A stretch of 64,000 nucleotides of DNA from Malachius bipustulatus (GCA_910589415.1 OU342630.1:16525867-16589866), one strand, 5' to 3'. Positions 23,111 through 36,173 are shown, counted from the first letter of the stretch. The notes: a model not told the origin generated them from the letters alone. Numbers and translations are program-made.

Positions 23111-25601
23111 GCAGCAACTACTGAACTTGTGACAAATTATTTTGCTGCAGATTATCAGATTCTTAATAAGTATGAAAAAGCTAAATTTTTCTGTAATTTA
23201 ATCAACTTTACATCTCTATTAATTGGCTACACTTTAAATCGGGAGAACAAAAGATAAGCTAGCACACATTTGTAATCTGTAACACATTTGTAATGTAGTC
23301 GAGGCTCAATTATTTTTTTTAACGAACCAAAAAAGGAACATCGGTCAAAATTAAGTAGATAAGACATAGTCGCTCCACTTTGGTAGTTGGCTTCGAGAAC
23401 CAGCTCATTCAGTTACAGACTCATTGTTATCATATAAATAGTTTCATAGACAAACATAACCATGGCAAGACTAAGATTCGAACCTAGAACTGCAATACGT
23501 TTGGAATGGCATATTGGAAACTTCTCGACAAACTTGTTACAAAATATAGGTACTGTAAAATATATGTCGGTAAAATGTGCCGATCGCTAAGAAGTATTCG
23601 GATTGCCAATTCTGGAAATTAGTTTGCATATGTACTAAAATTTCATAGCTAGCAAAACTTTATTTTTAACAAAGTTGTTATAACAGAAAACTTTGACAAT
23701 AAAACAAATTCTGGTCAAATAAGTATAAAAGTTTACTTATGGCCTGTCGTTCAAATCAATTTTATAAGCTCGTTTATAAGCTTTTGATCAGAATTTGATG
23801 TTTTATAGACATAAATTCTATAGTTTATAGATACCGTGTGCAAGTTTGTTAAAAAACTTTGGGACAGGTACATTCAGAAATATAATCGGTTATTTTTCAA
23901 ACATTTTTTCTGACTCTTTTGTGAGACATTGGAGACATTTTTATAATGCTTTATTTATAAATTGAATGATTTTCCTCTAATGGTGTAAAGTAATAAAAAA
24001 AATTACTTCTGATTGCAAATATACGATTCAGCTGTTTATACTCTGGAGAATTTATCTTTAAATAATTTTATTTGATGGTGTGAAGAGGTTGGGTTCTTTT
24101 CCAGAGGTGCAAAGATCATAGAGTTGATCATTTCCCATTCCCATTCGAAGCGCATCGGTTGTAAAAGCTTTCCCGTTTCTACTTTGATTGCTACTTTATT
24201 ACATTACCCACCCTTATAAAAATCGATAAAGGGTGAAAAAATTCTCCATTTGATAAATGTAAAAGGATTTTTCTCTTTCAATTACGGTCAGCGAAATTTC
24301 GTCTCGAACGATGGGCATTTTTGATACGTCATGCGGATGGAATTTAATTACATATACCTAACCATATATGAGTAATATGTTCAATAATTTGTAAGAGATT
24401 TACTTACTTCCAGAATAAAGTAATACGATTTGCTAAAATTCTACTTGATAAGTATACCTCTCGGTATACCTGCATAAAGAAAAGAATTGAAAAGAGCATG
24501 TAGATGATCATAAAAATCCTAATTTAATCAAATTACTGTGTATCGTCTGGGATGAAATAGATATTGGAAAATGAATCAGAATAACCAAAAACTTTAAAAT
24601 ATTGCTGAAATTATGTTATATAAGTTCTAAGGCGAAAATGTTTTCCTCTTTTTTTTTAAATTAAATTTTTTTAGGGCGGGTAGGTACCTATTTCAATTTG
24701 AGTCTGTCTTCATTTGTATCTTAAATGTCACGCCACTAACATCAAAATTTTTAGAGAGACTTTCAAGAAAGTTTAATTTTCATTTGACCTTAAGGTAATA
24801 GAGACAATACGAATTTCATGAATATCGGGTCAACATAAAAAACATAATTTATCCCTTAGAAACAGACGTAGAAAACAGAGTATACAAAAATGTGTCAATT
24901 CACCGCTTGTAAATTAATACCTACGCTTATCAATTATCATTTTACCTATGTCGAAAGAGTTTTATATTTTTTACGTAAAAAAACTGTAAAAAAAAGTAAC
25001 AAACTGTAAAACATGTCAAATATGCAAAAAATGTAAAATTCTTGAAAATTAGGTTAAAACTGAACTTTTCAACTGACTGAGTAGGCCAAGAGATTCGCCT
25101 AGTTCCAGTAGTCATCTTCAACGCGCAGAGGAAGAAAAAGAAGAGAATTGAGGTTACCTTTCTTGTAACCTAAAATTTTTAGAATTTATAATTGCTTGCT
25201 ACTGTAATTTACGTTAAATAAATGCTGGGAACACATGAAAAGTTTAAGGGAAAATGTTGTGTGGGGAAGGCCTTAACGGCAGGATTATGCCGGACTAGGA
25301 TTTGAATACATCCAACAATGAAAAACTATTTTTTTCCCCTTATCGAATTATATTTCTTCGGTTATTTTTGTTATTTTGATGACAGTTGTTATTCTGATAC
25401 CTAATTTTAATTTTGATAATAGTTGATATTTTTGATAAGAGAACAAAGAACAATAAAATTCGTTCCATACAGTATTTTACATTTTTTACGTTTTTTACAT
25501 TCTTGACACCCCTTTGCTTATGTACATTACTTGAATTTTTTACCTGTAAAAAACGTAAAAAAGTGTAAATTACTCCATGTAAATTACTTTGCCAATCCTG
25601 T
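23111..25601. other. AT-rich DNA; low-complexity GTAAAA-rich patches
   Basis: No gene seen. At about 24,960-25,050 and 25,470-25,580 there are oppositely oriented runs built from 'gtaaaaaacgtaaaa'-like words, possibly a decayed inverted pair. Confidence 0.4.
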
Positions 25602-26213
25602 AGCTACTCTAATTTTCCTATTTATCTGGTGAAGTAAAACCGCTGCGTGATAGTGTGGTTTGGCTATTCACGCATTCACCAAACGGATTGCATGACTACA
25701 ACTAAATCTATTCAAGTTGTAATTGAGAAACGGTTAAATGTAATTGGGAATAGTCAAATATGTATGTAATTCAGAATGCGTTAATTGTAATTGAGAAAGC
25801 ATCAAATGGAATTGAGAAAGCGGTAAATGTAATTCGGAAAGTATCAAATAGAATTCAGAATCGGTCAATTGAAATCAAAATAATGAAAAATTAGAAAATT
25901 TTACAGTAGACCTTTCTAAAATCACTAGGTATATGTTTGTTAATGGTGGCTGTGCCAGCGCTGTGCAACACTCGACGACGTTTCGTGAGTGAGGCGCTTT
26001 TAGCTAAGGGAACCAATGCTTGTTGGACGATAGTTCTGGAAAATATTAGTTTTCTATTTAAGCATTGACCAATTTTCAATTATTACAATAATTAACGCAT
26101 TCTGAATAACATTTTTGACTGTTCTCAGTAATTAGATTTACCGCATTTTGAAATAGATCTAACTGTTTCTTAATTACAACTGCAAAAAGGTGTAGTAGCA
26201 AGTTACAGGAATC
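25602..26213. repeat. Inverted repeat with ~24-bp degenerate satellite in the arm
   Basis: The left arm ('ccaatcctgtagctac', then 'tcagaatgcgttaatt') is mirrored on the right ('aattaacgcattctga', then 'gtagtagcaagttacagga'). Within 25,720-25,885 the words 'gtaattgagaaagc' and variants recur about every 24 bases. The right end abuts the next element at 26,214. Confidence 0.6.
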
Positions 26214-26976
26214 TACAGTGTGTCTTTATTTCAGAGCTCACCATGGGTATGTCCTAAACGCTAAGAGATACAGGGTCCATTAAATTAGAGAAAAGTTGCT
26301 CTATTTTGTTTTAAAAAAGTTCTCTTGATTCTGTATTAAAAAATTAAAGAAACCTCTATCTCATTCGAAAAAAAAATTTCTTCAAAATTTTCTTCTTTTG
26401 AAAAAAAAGATCCTTTCTTCAACCGAATGTCATAAATAACCATAAGTCAAGCAATGTCACGTCATATGGCGACGTCACACGACGTCGTTCGGTGATAAAA
26501 TTTTCTTTTTTTTTTCGAAAAAAGAAGAAGAAAATCTTAAAGATTTTTTTTTATTGTGATAGATTTTTGGTTTCCTTATTTTTTTTAATACAGAATGACA
26601 TGAAAATCCAATATGGCGGCCATAAGAAAAACAAAAGTTGACTATGAATATTCTGGGAATTACATGAAAATTTTTCAAATGTTAGGTGGATAGCGCTTAA
26701 CGGCTTAGGTAATCCTACAAAAAATTATTTATTAATCTCCAATAATAAAAAAGATATTAATGGCAAAAATAAAAAATCAAGTTTTTTTTTTCAGTTTTTT
26801 TAGGATATTTCAGGAACAGTCCCAAATATCTTGTATATCTCGACGGATTCGAGATGGCCACAAAATAGAGCAGCTTTTCTGTAATTTAACGGACCCTGTA
26901 TCTCTTTAGGAGATACGTTTAGAAGAGCGTTTAGGAGATACAACCATGGTGAGCTCTGAAATAAGGACACACTGTA
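26214..26976. mobile_element. O-family TA-flanked foldback element, 763 bp
   Basis: The left end TACAGTGTGTCTTTATTTCA pairs with the right end finishing AAATAAGGACACACTGTA. The inner arm includes 'gagatacagggtcc' and 'ggaccctgtatctc'. The right half matches the window start (1-621). Its ends carry CAGTGTG instead of CAGGGTG. No coding sequence. Confidence 0.85.
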
Positions 26977-28488
26977 CCTAGACTTTTTGCCCCATGGTGC
27001 GAGGTGTTATACAGCTCAACAAACCAAAGAGTAGTAGTTATCTAGCAATTTCATAGTTTAATTTCACGTTTTAGTAATAATATTTCGTGACCAGCCAGTT
27101 CCCGAACGTTACCACTCGCGACTTCTGTCCATACCTAATAAGCAAACACTAAATTATATACCTAAATCATTTTGGCATTATCGATGATATGAAACGAGCA
27201 ATCCACGCAATAAAGATACCTAATTTAAGATAATTTTTAAGAATTTCAAAGTTGGTTTTAAGACATCTAGCGAATGAGTACCTTTAAAAATGGGCGAAAA
27301 ACAAATAACGTGTCCCGAAAATTTTTGATTGTTGGTTTTTTTCAGAGATTTTTTGGTCCTTTTTTAAATTAACACCCTTTATATTGAATTTAGTAGTGAA
27401 TCACTCAGTATAGTATGAAAAACTTTACGAAGACTTAATAAGTAATAGTTTACGAACGCTGCAAGTATGATGGCTCCTGTAAAGTCTGGCGTCTGCCATT
27501 TTAATGATTTGCTCTGCTTTAAGGCATCATCCTGTTACACAAGTCGCATCCCTGCGATATTTGATGACGGTCCAAACGTGACGGGAATATTTCACCACGC
27601 CACTTACTGGGGAGGTGTGAAACGCTGTTCAACATTGAGTGGCACTTGCTGACAAAAGCAATATTCCTTGCAGCATGCCGCCCTTTTCGGGTAATAGCTC
27701 CTGCTCCCACCTTCTTTGTGTAAAGAGAGCAAACAGTCCGCATATGTTACGTTTACTGTCTTGCGTTTTAACTGCACTGGAAGTAATTTAGGAGGATGAG
27801 TTGGATCATAGAATAATGGAATAAGGTAAATTTGTGCTGTGATTATGTTGTACTCTATCCATTCTACATATATTTACCTAAATTTAACTAGATTCCGTTT
27901 ACTTATTTTTTTGCTGTTTGTTTAATTTCTCGCCGATTGTTCTCACTAATTTTCACTATATTTGGAGTTACAATTATTAACAGCAGGGAATGTGTGGATT
28001 ACATCATTTATGCTGATTTCAAATATGTACTTATTGTTGATTAATGGATACTAAGTAAAACGCTAAATGACAATTTCGGAAAAAAATATCGGAAAACGGT
28101 TTACATGTCGATGTCTTAACTTTTATTATCACTATTCGTATTCTATATGTATTATGCCAAGTCGAGTGCCAAGTAGTGTTCCAGGCAGAGTTGTAAACAT
28201 TGTAAGTTATTTTTTCTGTGAGTTTCAATACAATGCTAGATTACTATGATATGGTATCGGAAATATTTAAAAAAATTCATGTTTATTTCAAATAACTCAT
28301 TAAATAAATAATTAAATTAAATTATTGAAATAATTTTGATCAGTACATATTTCATCCACACAACATGATACCAAGATGCTTTGAAAATGAAAAACTGATG
28401 AAAAACTAATTTACTCTTAAAACCGATTTTTAGTGCCTTTTTTTCGAACCATGCATTTGTAAAGCAAATGAATACTTCCTGGTGTTAC
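26977..28488. other. No gene recognised
   Basis: A patch at 27,467-27,750 is less AT-rich and has overlapping open frames on both strands (61 codons plus, 74 minus), but no motif I can name. The end of this stretch (28,430-28,488) is a repeat also found at 50,541-50,606. Confidence 0.45.
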
Positions 28489-29687
28489 TATACACCGTGT
28501 TTTATATTAAGTCGGCACTATTGCTAACTTCGTTATTATTTAACCTAGAAAGTCGGTTAAATTAGCAAACTAGTAGTATTTTTGCCGCTGAATAAAATAG
28601 CGAAAGCAGAAAAATAATAGAACATCGCGTTTTCGAGATATTTAAAAAAATGTAATTTTTTTAATGGAACACCCTGTATATTTTTAGTTGGATCGATTGC
28701 AATTTTTTTTTTAAAGGGAAAAGTCTTTATACACTATGATCCTAAAATAATAAATTCATTAATTATTCATTATTTTATTACTCCCAAAGTAGGCTGCGAC
28801 AATAATTGTAATTTAGTGTACCTACGTAATGTAATGTAAAAAAATTATGTCGTCCTCAATAGTGTATTTTTCAATAAAAAAATACACTAAAAATAAGAGT
28901 TGTTACCATGAAAAGGATTTAATTTTACATAAACAAATAACAGAACTTGTTTGTGTGTAAAATTTTATTATTTTAGGATCATAGTGCATAGAGACTTTTT
29001 CCTTTAAAAAAATTTTTGCAACCGATCCATCTAAAAATATACAGGGTGTTCCATAAAAAATATCAATTTTTTAAAATATATCGAAAACGCGATGTTCAAT
29101 TGTTTTCCTGTTTTCATCGTTTTATTCAGGAGAAAAAATACTACTAGTTTGCTAATTTAACCGACTTTCTGGCTCAAATAATAACGAAGTTAGCAATAGT
29201 GCCGACTTAATTTAAAACACAGACAAGTTCTGTTATTTGTTTATTTAAAATTAAATCCTTTTCAATATAACAACTCCTTTTTTTGTGTATTTTTTTATTG
29301 AATAATACACTATTGAGGACGATATATTTTTTTACCTTACATTACGTAGGTAGGTACACTAAATTACATTTTAATTGTCGCAGCCTACTTTGGGAGTAAT
29401 AAAATAATGAATAATTAATGAATTTATTATTTTAGGATCATAGTGCATAAAGACTTTTTCCTTTAAAAAAAATTTGCAATCGATTCATCCAAAAATATAT
29501 AGGGTGTTCCATTAAAAAAGTTACATTTTTTTAAATATCTCGAAATCGCGATGTTCAATTGTTTTTTTGTTTTCGCCATTTTATTCAGGAGAAAAAGTAC
29601 TACTAGTTTGCTAATTTAACCGACCTTCTAGGTTAAATAATAACGAAGTTAGCAATAGTGCCGACTCAATATAAAACACGGTGTATA
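28489..29687. mobile_element. Foldback element D with a duplicated arm, 1.2 kb
   Basis: The outer ends are TATACACCGTGTTTTATATT and its complement ending AACACGGTGTATA. The left arm runs 28,489 to about 28,945. The right arm occurs twice in direct order: about 28,950-29,221 (partial, ending at a damaged terminus) and 29,222-29,687 (complete). Each arm includes CACCCTGTATA or its complement about 190 bp in, so an older element end is embedded. A related copy is at 49,002-49,588. Confidence 0.85.
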
Positions 29688-29701
29688 CGTCCTCCACCCT
29701 T

Positions 29702-30345
29702 ATACAGGGTGTTTTGTAATTGAATGTCAATATTTAAGGGGGTGATTTTTGGGTCCATTTTAAGAAGAAAACTTCGTAAGAATGTATGTCCTAAAAGTCT
29801 TAACTTTTGAGATACAGGGTGGTAAAGTTTATAAAAATCAATAATTTTTTCATAATATCTGTAATGCCGCTTTGGATATTTTAATGAAATTTAATAGACA
29901 GGTATTACTCATCAAGAGGCATTTTTTCATGTATGTACCACATTTCGTTTTATCTCCACTAGTCACATCTTGCAGAATTTTACCTGCATATTTTTATATT
30001 TTTTATTGCCATTTTAACGATAATTTTGTGACCATGTGGAGAAACAGATTTTATTTTTTTACGCGATAACCGTGCATCGGACTGAAAAAGACAAGTAATC
30101 AAATTTGCTTGGAAATGAATGGGGATTCAAAAATGATTTCTATTTGAACAGAAATCACTGGCGTACCATCAATGTCTGCTAAAATATGCCGGTAAAATTC
30201 TGCACGATCGTGCACCATCGTCACTAATGGAAATAAAATGAAACGTGGTACATGAAAAAACGCCCCTTGATGCGTAATACCTGTATACGAAATTTCATTA
30301 AAATATCCAGAATCCATCAGAGCGGTATTACAGATAATACGAAAA
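29702..30345. repeat. Foldback element F, right end missing
   Basis: It starts TATACAGGGTGTTTTGTAAT. Its arm (29,870-30,000) is mirrored at 30,117-30,345, with small open frames on both arms that are simply the same sequence in opposite orientation. The expected CACCCTGTATA right terminus is not present. Confidence 0.65.
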
Positions 30346-31119
30346 AATGATGTATAAGTGCCATAGTGAAACTGTAGGACACGCAGATTGACCGAAAATT
30401 TTGTTTATACTCATAAATTACTCGTTACAAACTTTAACTGTGAAAATCATTACCTATTACTAAATTTTCTCACACAATCTGAAAATGTAACAATAAACAG
30501 GGTGACCCATTTAAAATATGAAAGTTGATGACTACTTGATGAGGTAGAACCGGGGATGGCATGGAGTTGAAAATATTTTAGTTCCACGAAATTGAAAACA
30601 TAAATGAAGACATTTTCATGGCAGTACGAGTTGTATTTTCTTGTATTTGGAATGCAATGAATTGATATTCCAAAACATTATCAGTTGATAATTATTATTG
30701 TACCACGCATTATATTTAGGACGACAATATAAAGTGTTTAAAATGAAGGAAAAATACTAAAGTAGCTAACGTTATCACGAACAGAAATTGATGTTTCTAA
30801 TTTAATTTAATTCGACGCTTAAATGACAGGTAGTAAAACAAAAAGAGTAAAAAAACCACCCTGACAATATTTTGACCAGAGGGGCTTTTTTCGAGTTCGT
30901 GGGAATGGAACGATCACCGGAGATAAAAAATTCGTTCCCGTTCAAAGTGCAAACTTGACATGGAGATGTTTGAACAGCTGGATGTCATTTTTTTGGCACA
31001 ATTGGTTACGGCGTAACATAATTATGAGAGTGGCATATCAAAGTTATGTTGTTTTAAATGGAATGCTCCTATGTTATTGCATTTTTAGATTATCTGAGAA
31101 GAAAAAATAAGATTAGTTT
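30346..31119. other. No gene recognised
   Basis: AT-rich DNA without supported features. A lone 'aacagggtgaccca' at about 30,493 may be the end of another decayed element. Confidence 0.4.
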
Positions 31120-33105
31120 TTACAGTTGATGATTAAATCCAGAAGTTTGTGAGTTATAAACAAGTGAAAATCATCATTTTTGAACTTCAAGGCCCTGTAC
31201 ATACAACGAAAACGACTCAAGGTAGAGAAAAACGGCTTACATGTCCCTATTTTAACTTTTTGTGTTGTAATGAAGTCGTGTAATTTCGCCTTCATTTTAC
31301 AATAACTAATAAATAGAAATTTTAATTTCTATTTAGTTTTTTTAATTCTAGAAATCAATTTTATAAAAGTCCAATAATTATTATTTCCGATCGATTCAGT
31401 AAAATAAAACACGCATTAAATTTTGTAGATAAGAACGGTTGTTGTTAAAATTCATGAAGTTTTGAGATTTTTTATGCATTCGTATATTTTAGTGGTACCT
31501 AATTCGATGCATTTTAGAGTCATTTCACGACAATAATCACACCAGAGGTAACGTAAAAACACCGATTACCATTTTTTCTTCGCGATAGCAACCGAAAAAT
31601 AAGAAAGGGAGAGTATAAATTCGGGCAGATTGGAACCATCACTCTCTCTTTCTCCGACGACGTCTCCATGAGCTGCTAGCCGTGAAACCGTTTGAAATAG
31701 AACAGAGTCTTGACAAGTGAATTTTCTAAGCGAATTACATAGTTTGTTCCGAACCAGAAAGTACCGTAGCGAATATCGTAGCCGCCAGTGAACCGATACC
31801 GAGGTAGGTGTCCGATTTAATTTACGTAGCTTTCCGCAGAAAGATATCCTAACCCTGTTCATACCCGCTTCCCGATCACTCCCGACGCCCATCGCCACCC
31901 TCGAAGGTCATAAAAAGGTCCGCTAGTACTTCTAGACGTATGATAACCAGTAAAAGCGGTTTCCCCTATGACTGGGAAGCTGAGACCGGCGATTTACCCC
32001 ATACCCGAAATATTCCCTTCATAGTCAGCTCTCCTAGATCTCATACCACGCTCCCAAACCATAGTCCGAATAGTTAAGTAACCGTATCCAACTTATAGGC
32101 ATTTTCCACCTTGAATTCAAATATCATTTTAGTTGAACCAGTTACGTTAGGCCAGCCATAATTTTGTACGTTGATCTCCACTCTCACATATCCGTTCATT
32201 CCTGGTAAAGGTTTAATCTCTCACTACAGCCCCTCAGAACATAGAGTCACCCCCGCACAGGTTATTTGATTTAATAGAATTTTATATTTTAGTTTCCTTT
32301 TCATAGAATTTCATTACCGTTTAATTTATTTTTATAGAATTGATATTATTTTATGGAAATAAAACATTATTGTTAATTATAAATGAACCAGTGTTGTCAT
32401 TTTCTGAGATAAGTCCATCATTATCCCCATTATTTCAAGCCGCTCATAATTGTAATTTATTTAATAAACATTCCGTATTCTGAGATTCCCCCGCACCATC
32501 GCATAAATATAAGCCTCGTTCATCTGTGCCTACCGTCAGCAACAGCACCAGCACCAGTACCGAGCATTCGACTCTCCAACCGCTCGTCACGCAGAGCTAT
32601 ACCAGCACCAACACCGATCCCGCATCAACTCGCTTACAGCTTCGCTCTTTTAAGGGGAGGCCGGTACTCTTCGAGGAGGCGCCTAAAGACCGCTCTCCCG
32701 AACACAATTCCACCGGCGATAACTTCAACCGACCCCTGGCTTTCCTCTCTTCTCCATTGAGCTGCCCTAGTCTCTTCTCCATTGAGCTGCCCTAGGGACA
32801 AGGATACGATAAACGTATCCATGTGACCTCAGGTAATTGGGAATAAAATTAGCGAGAAGAATTGCCCGGGGGAGCACACCTCCAGAAAAAAGCTAGCGCC
32901 CGAGTAACCCGTGGTAACACCGACGTGACCGAGACCGTGAAGTTTCCCACGAAGCCGGAGTTTGTCACAGTGTACTATCCTATGGTATAGAAACATTTGT
33001 ACTTTCTTTGTTTTTTTTTTATTTGGCGGAAGAAATCTCAGATTTTTTTAAATTTTTTATCACCCTGTATAAACATTTTATCTACATCATAGGACAGTAC
33101 ACGAT
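31120..33105. mobile_element. G-family foldback element interrupted by an LTR unit
   Basis: The left piece (31,120-31,265) has the G-family phrases 'acaagtgaaaatc', 'acggcttacatgtcccta' and 'ttttaacttttt'. The right piece (32,970-33,105) continues with 'gtactatcctatgg', 'ttatcaccctgtataaac' and 'tcataggacagtacac'. Removing 31,266-32,969 and one GTGT makes the two join in the order seen in the copies at 34,230 and 45,245. Confidence 0.75.
31266..32969 (+). mobile_element. LTR unit 1 (solo-LTR-like), 1,704 bp
   Basis: It begins TGTAATGAAGTCG and ends TTTGTCACA (TG...CA), with GTGT on both sides (31,262-31,265 and 32,970-32,973) as target duplication. The last ~550 bases resemble those of LTR unit 2: 'cgacccctgg', 'gagctgccctagggacaagg', then a GCGCCCGAG primer-site-like motif about 75 bp before the end. 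A 25-bp phrase ending GCTGCCCTAG is duplicated in tandem at about 32,746-32,795. No gag or pol. The open frame at 32,526-32,795 is within the LTR and not supported as a gene. Confidence 0.75.
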
Positions 33106-33536
33106 TTAGGCTACACAGACCGAGGGGTTCGTCGCGCCCCACCCTGCATAAACATGTAAGTACATATTGTAACTAAAGGGTCTAATTTCCAAGATTTTTC
33201 TTTTAATCGGTTTTTTTTATGCAAACAATCCAAAAAAAAAATGTAAACAAGTCAATGGCGTACATTTTATTTATCAATAGTATTTGTGAGACTGCCCCCC
33301 CCCCCCTGAGGCCACTGAAAGTCGTAATAATGATGATCATCTGGATAGTGTTAAATTAGCATCTTATAACATTGAACAACACAAAAAGAATCTTTGAGAT
33401 ATTATTAGAAAATCGATTTTTTTAAACTTCCACACTACAACTTCCACACATAAACTTCCCTGTTTCTTGAAAACCATATTCTTTAGGACACGTCATGTTT
33501 ATATGCACTTTCCTATCATCGAATTTGGTTATTGAA
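33106..33536. other. No gene; C-homopolymer at 33,295-33,306
   Basis: A run of about a dozen C's is the only notable structure. Confidence 0.4.
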
Positions 33537-33657
33537 CTTATTAATAAAAAATGTATTTTGAATGGCTGCATTCACATCTGGCGATGACGTTTTGTTGTCA
33601 GCCTGTTCTCGTCAGATGTAAATACAGCCATTCAAAATCAATAATTTATTAATAAAA
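33537..33657. repeat. 120-bp hairpin
   Basis: 'tattttgaatggctg' and 'ttcacatctggcgatgacg' on the left are mirrored by 'cgtcagatgtaa' and 'cagccattcaaaat' on the right, with flanking 'ttattaataaa' arms. The loop is about 20 bp. It could be a tiny MITE or a decayed element end. Confidence 0.75.
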
Positions 33658-34229
33658 ATGCACGTCCACGTTAAACATTCGGTCCGTGTCCATGCCGTTA
33701 GATGTAAATAGACCTTAGATAAGAGCTTAAGTTTGTTAATGATAAATAAAGCCACGTATAACGATGGAAAAAGGCCTTGCAGTGAAAAGATCGAATCCCG
33801 GCTTCTATAAGAATTCTCTCCTACCGTAATATACACTCTATAAGCCCCGAAAATATGTAAAACTTCAAAGCCATGGACCAACTGAAAATGATTCAGTTCT
33901 GCTTCCAATCACCTTACTTTCCGACAGTAAACACTTATTTCCCTCACTAAACAGTTCAAAAGGCGAACTTGAGATTTTTAAGATATAGCACGCTGCTGGC
34001 AGATGGCAATTCCGTGTTTTCAGAGATAGCCTTTTTTGCAATGAATTGATTAAGCTTGAGATCTGATTTTCAGTCCTCTTCAGCAAGCCTTTATCTTCAA
34101 GATCATGAGCCGTATATATCGACTATTTTTATGATATATCTCGAATACTTCACTATTATTACACCGAGCGAGTACTAAATCTTTATAACTCTGTAGAACG
34201 AAATTGCTCTTTAAAATTATGCTGAATAC
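33658..34229. other. No gene recognised
   Basis: Open frames on the minus strand (33,612-33,908; 33,865-34,086) have ordinary amino-acid composition but no motif I recognise. Confidence 0.4.
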
Positions 34230-34740
34230 TGGACGTTTGTACCGGGTGGGCATTTAAGAATGGACAGCGGCCATATCTTGGGAACTATTGATCCTACAGT
34301 TTGAAAATGAAAATTTTCCAGACATAAGTGACTATGCGAAATGCAATGAAAATTTATTCAAGATGGTCGCACTTCCGGAAATACCGGAAGTTGACACCTA
34401 CTTCGTTATTTTAACGGGGACACCCCTTATACATTGTATTTTTAAATTGCCTGGCAAAATCTAAAACAGGTGGTTTTCACAATTGGAATTTAGGTTAAGT
34501 AGTTTATAATTATAAACAAGTGAAAATAGCAATTTTCAATTTTCAAAGCATCTCACATTGAAAACGGCTCAAGATATTTAAAAACGGCTTACATGTCCCT
34601 ATCTTTAACTTTTTACACGGTATTCTATTATGTGGTTTAAATTTTTATATAGGGTGATGAAAATTAACAGATTTTTCATCACCCCGTAGAAAAATCTAAA
34701 CTACATAATAGAATACCTTGTAAAAAGTTAAGATAGGGAC
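34230..34740. repeat. G-family foldback element, right arm truncated
   Basis: It starts near 'accgggtgggcatttaag' and follows the family order (ccatatcttgggaacta, cttccggaaataccgg, acaagtgaaaatagc, catgtccctat) to the centre at about 34,675. The returning arm stops at 34,740 where a different palindrome begins. Confidence 0.75.
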
Positions 34741-35010
34741 AAAATTAACATTACAAAATCCAATATCCACGTGGGAAAAGTTTCATTTTCTTGTAGTTTC
34801 CTATTTGAAGTAAAATGACTAGACAAAACTCAAAAAGAGGGATCACAGGTTGAAATTGCACAATATTTGAAATTGCTGTGGTTAATATTGTGCAATTTCT
34901 ATCTGTGATCCCTCTTTTTGAGTTTTGTCTAGACATTTTACTTCAAATAGGAAACTACAAGAAAATTAAACTTTTCCCACGTGGATATTGGATTTTGTAA
35001 TGTTAATTTT
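34741..35010. mobile_element. Near-perfect 270-bp palindrome
   Basis: It begins AAAATTAACATTACAAAATC and ends with the exact complement. The arms of about 120 bp are almost identical, around a small centre at about 34,870 ('ttgaaattgctgtgg'). It replaces or interrupts the right arm of the G-family element. No CAGGGTG end, so it belongs to another family. Confidence 0.85.
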
Positions 35011-35890
35011 AAAGAAAATTTATGACTTGTAATCAACTGGTTCATGTAAGTTTGTGATTGTTTGCTGTAATTCATGTCTGATGTAAAAAATTTTTGTTCA
35101 ATTTTAGTGCCTGATGAAGAGGTGAATAAAACCCTCGAAAGCTAGCAAAATAGAAACAATTTTATAATTTTCTCCTTTTTTGCCTGCGCTCCCAATAACC
35201 AACAAAACTAATTATTATAATATAAACGTTAAATAACGTATAAGCCGATTTTAAATAACGATGGACTGAAATTACTTTATTTTTATTACCGTTTTTCATT
35301 TTTAATTTTCATTTAGGGCTCTTGCTTGGTAACTTGATTGTTAATTAATTTTCACCGCTTGGAGTTAAGGGTTATTTGCATCTAGATAATATTTCGCTAT
35401 TATACGGTCAGTGAGCGACTCACCCTTGCAAGTGTTGAGATCAGAGGGCCTTCGATGGATAAGCGAATAACTCTTTTCCCCTTCCCGTGTGTATCGTTAT
35501 CGATTTCCCTTTGATCCCATCACTGAAGTTATAGAATACCCGAATACCCAATGATTCACAGAGCAAGGCATTCAGCAAAGGGTGATAAAAGGATTGTCGT
35601 TGATAAAAATTTTCCTATAAATTTTTGCTTATAAGTGAAATACATATTATATCTTTTTTGTTTCTACCTTATTAATAGAAGAGAGCTCTCAACGTCATAC
35701 GTACCAGGTGTCTTGTTAATCACATGCAAATATTTTCTAAACAATCGCCCGGTATCAAAATTTCTCCAAGTTTTCGAGTAAAAAAATTATACAAAAAAAT
35801 ACTTAAAAAAAATACTACATGATCTTTGTAACCGAATGAAAATTAATCTCATGCTAGAAATTATAACGCATTTGATAATAATAGAGGTAT
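35011..35890. other. No gene recognised
   Basis: AT-rich DNA. The phrase at 35,110 ('cctgatgaagaggtgaataaaa') does not extend into an open frame. Confidence 0.4.
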
Positions 35891-36070
35891 ATTCACGAGG
35901 TGCTTCGTATTTTTGTACTTTTATGAAATATAACAGTTCGTAGTTTTATACAAAATTAACCAAATCTGATTGGTTATCTCAAGTATGAAGTGATTATTTC
36001 GTAGAAGTACGGAAGTACGAAGTGGTGATCGATTTAGTAAAAGTACGAAAATCCGAAGCACCTCGTGAAT
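35891..36070. repeat. 180-bp inverted repeat
   Basis: 'attcacgaggtgcttcg' at the left end is the complement of 'cgaagcacctcgtgaat' at the right end. The arms continue with 'tttttgtactttta' for about 35 bp. It probably represents a small MITE. Confidence 0.8.
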
Positions 36071-36173
36071 GCGATCAATGTTGCACGTAAAAGAGTTTCC
36101 TGAAATTTCCTTAGAAAAAATGTGATATTTTCTAGTTTGCAGCATTGCTAGCTTGTTAATAAAATAATTTTAC

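Noticed and set aside
32526..32795. 89-codon Ser/Thr-rich open frame
   Set aside because: It lies within LTR unit 1, whose boundaries are set by a target duplication; no homologous frame is kept in LTR unit 2.
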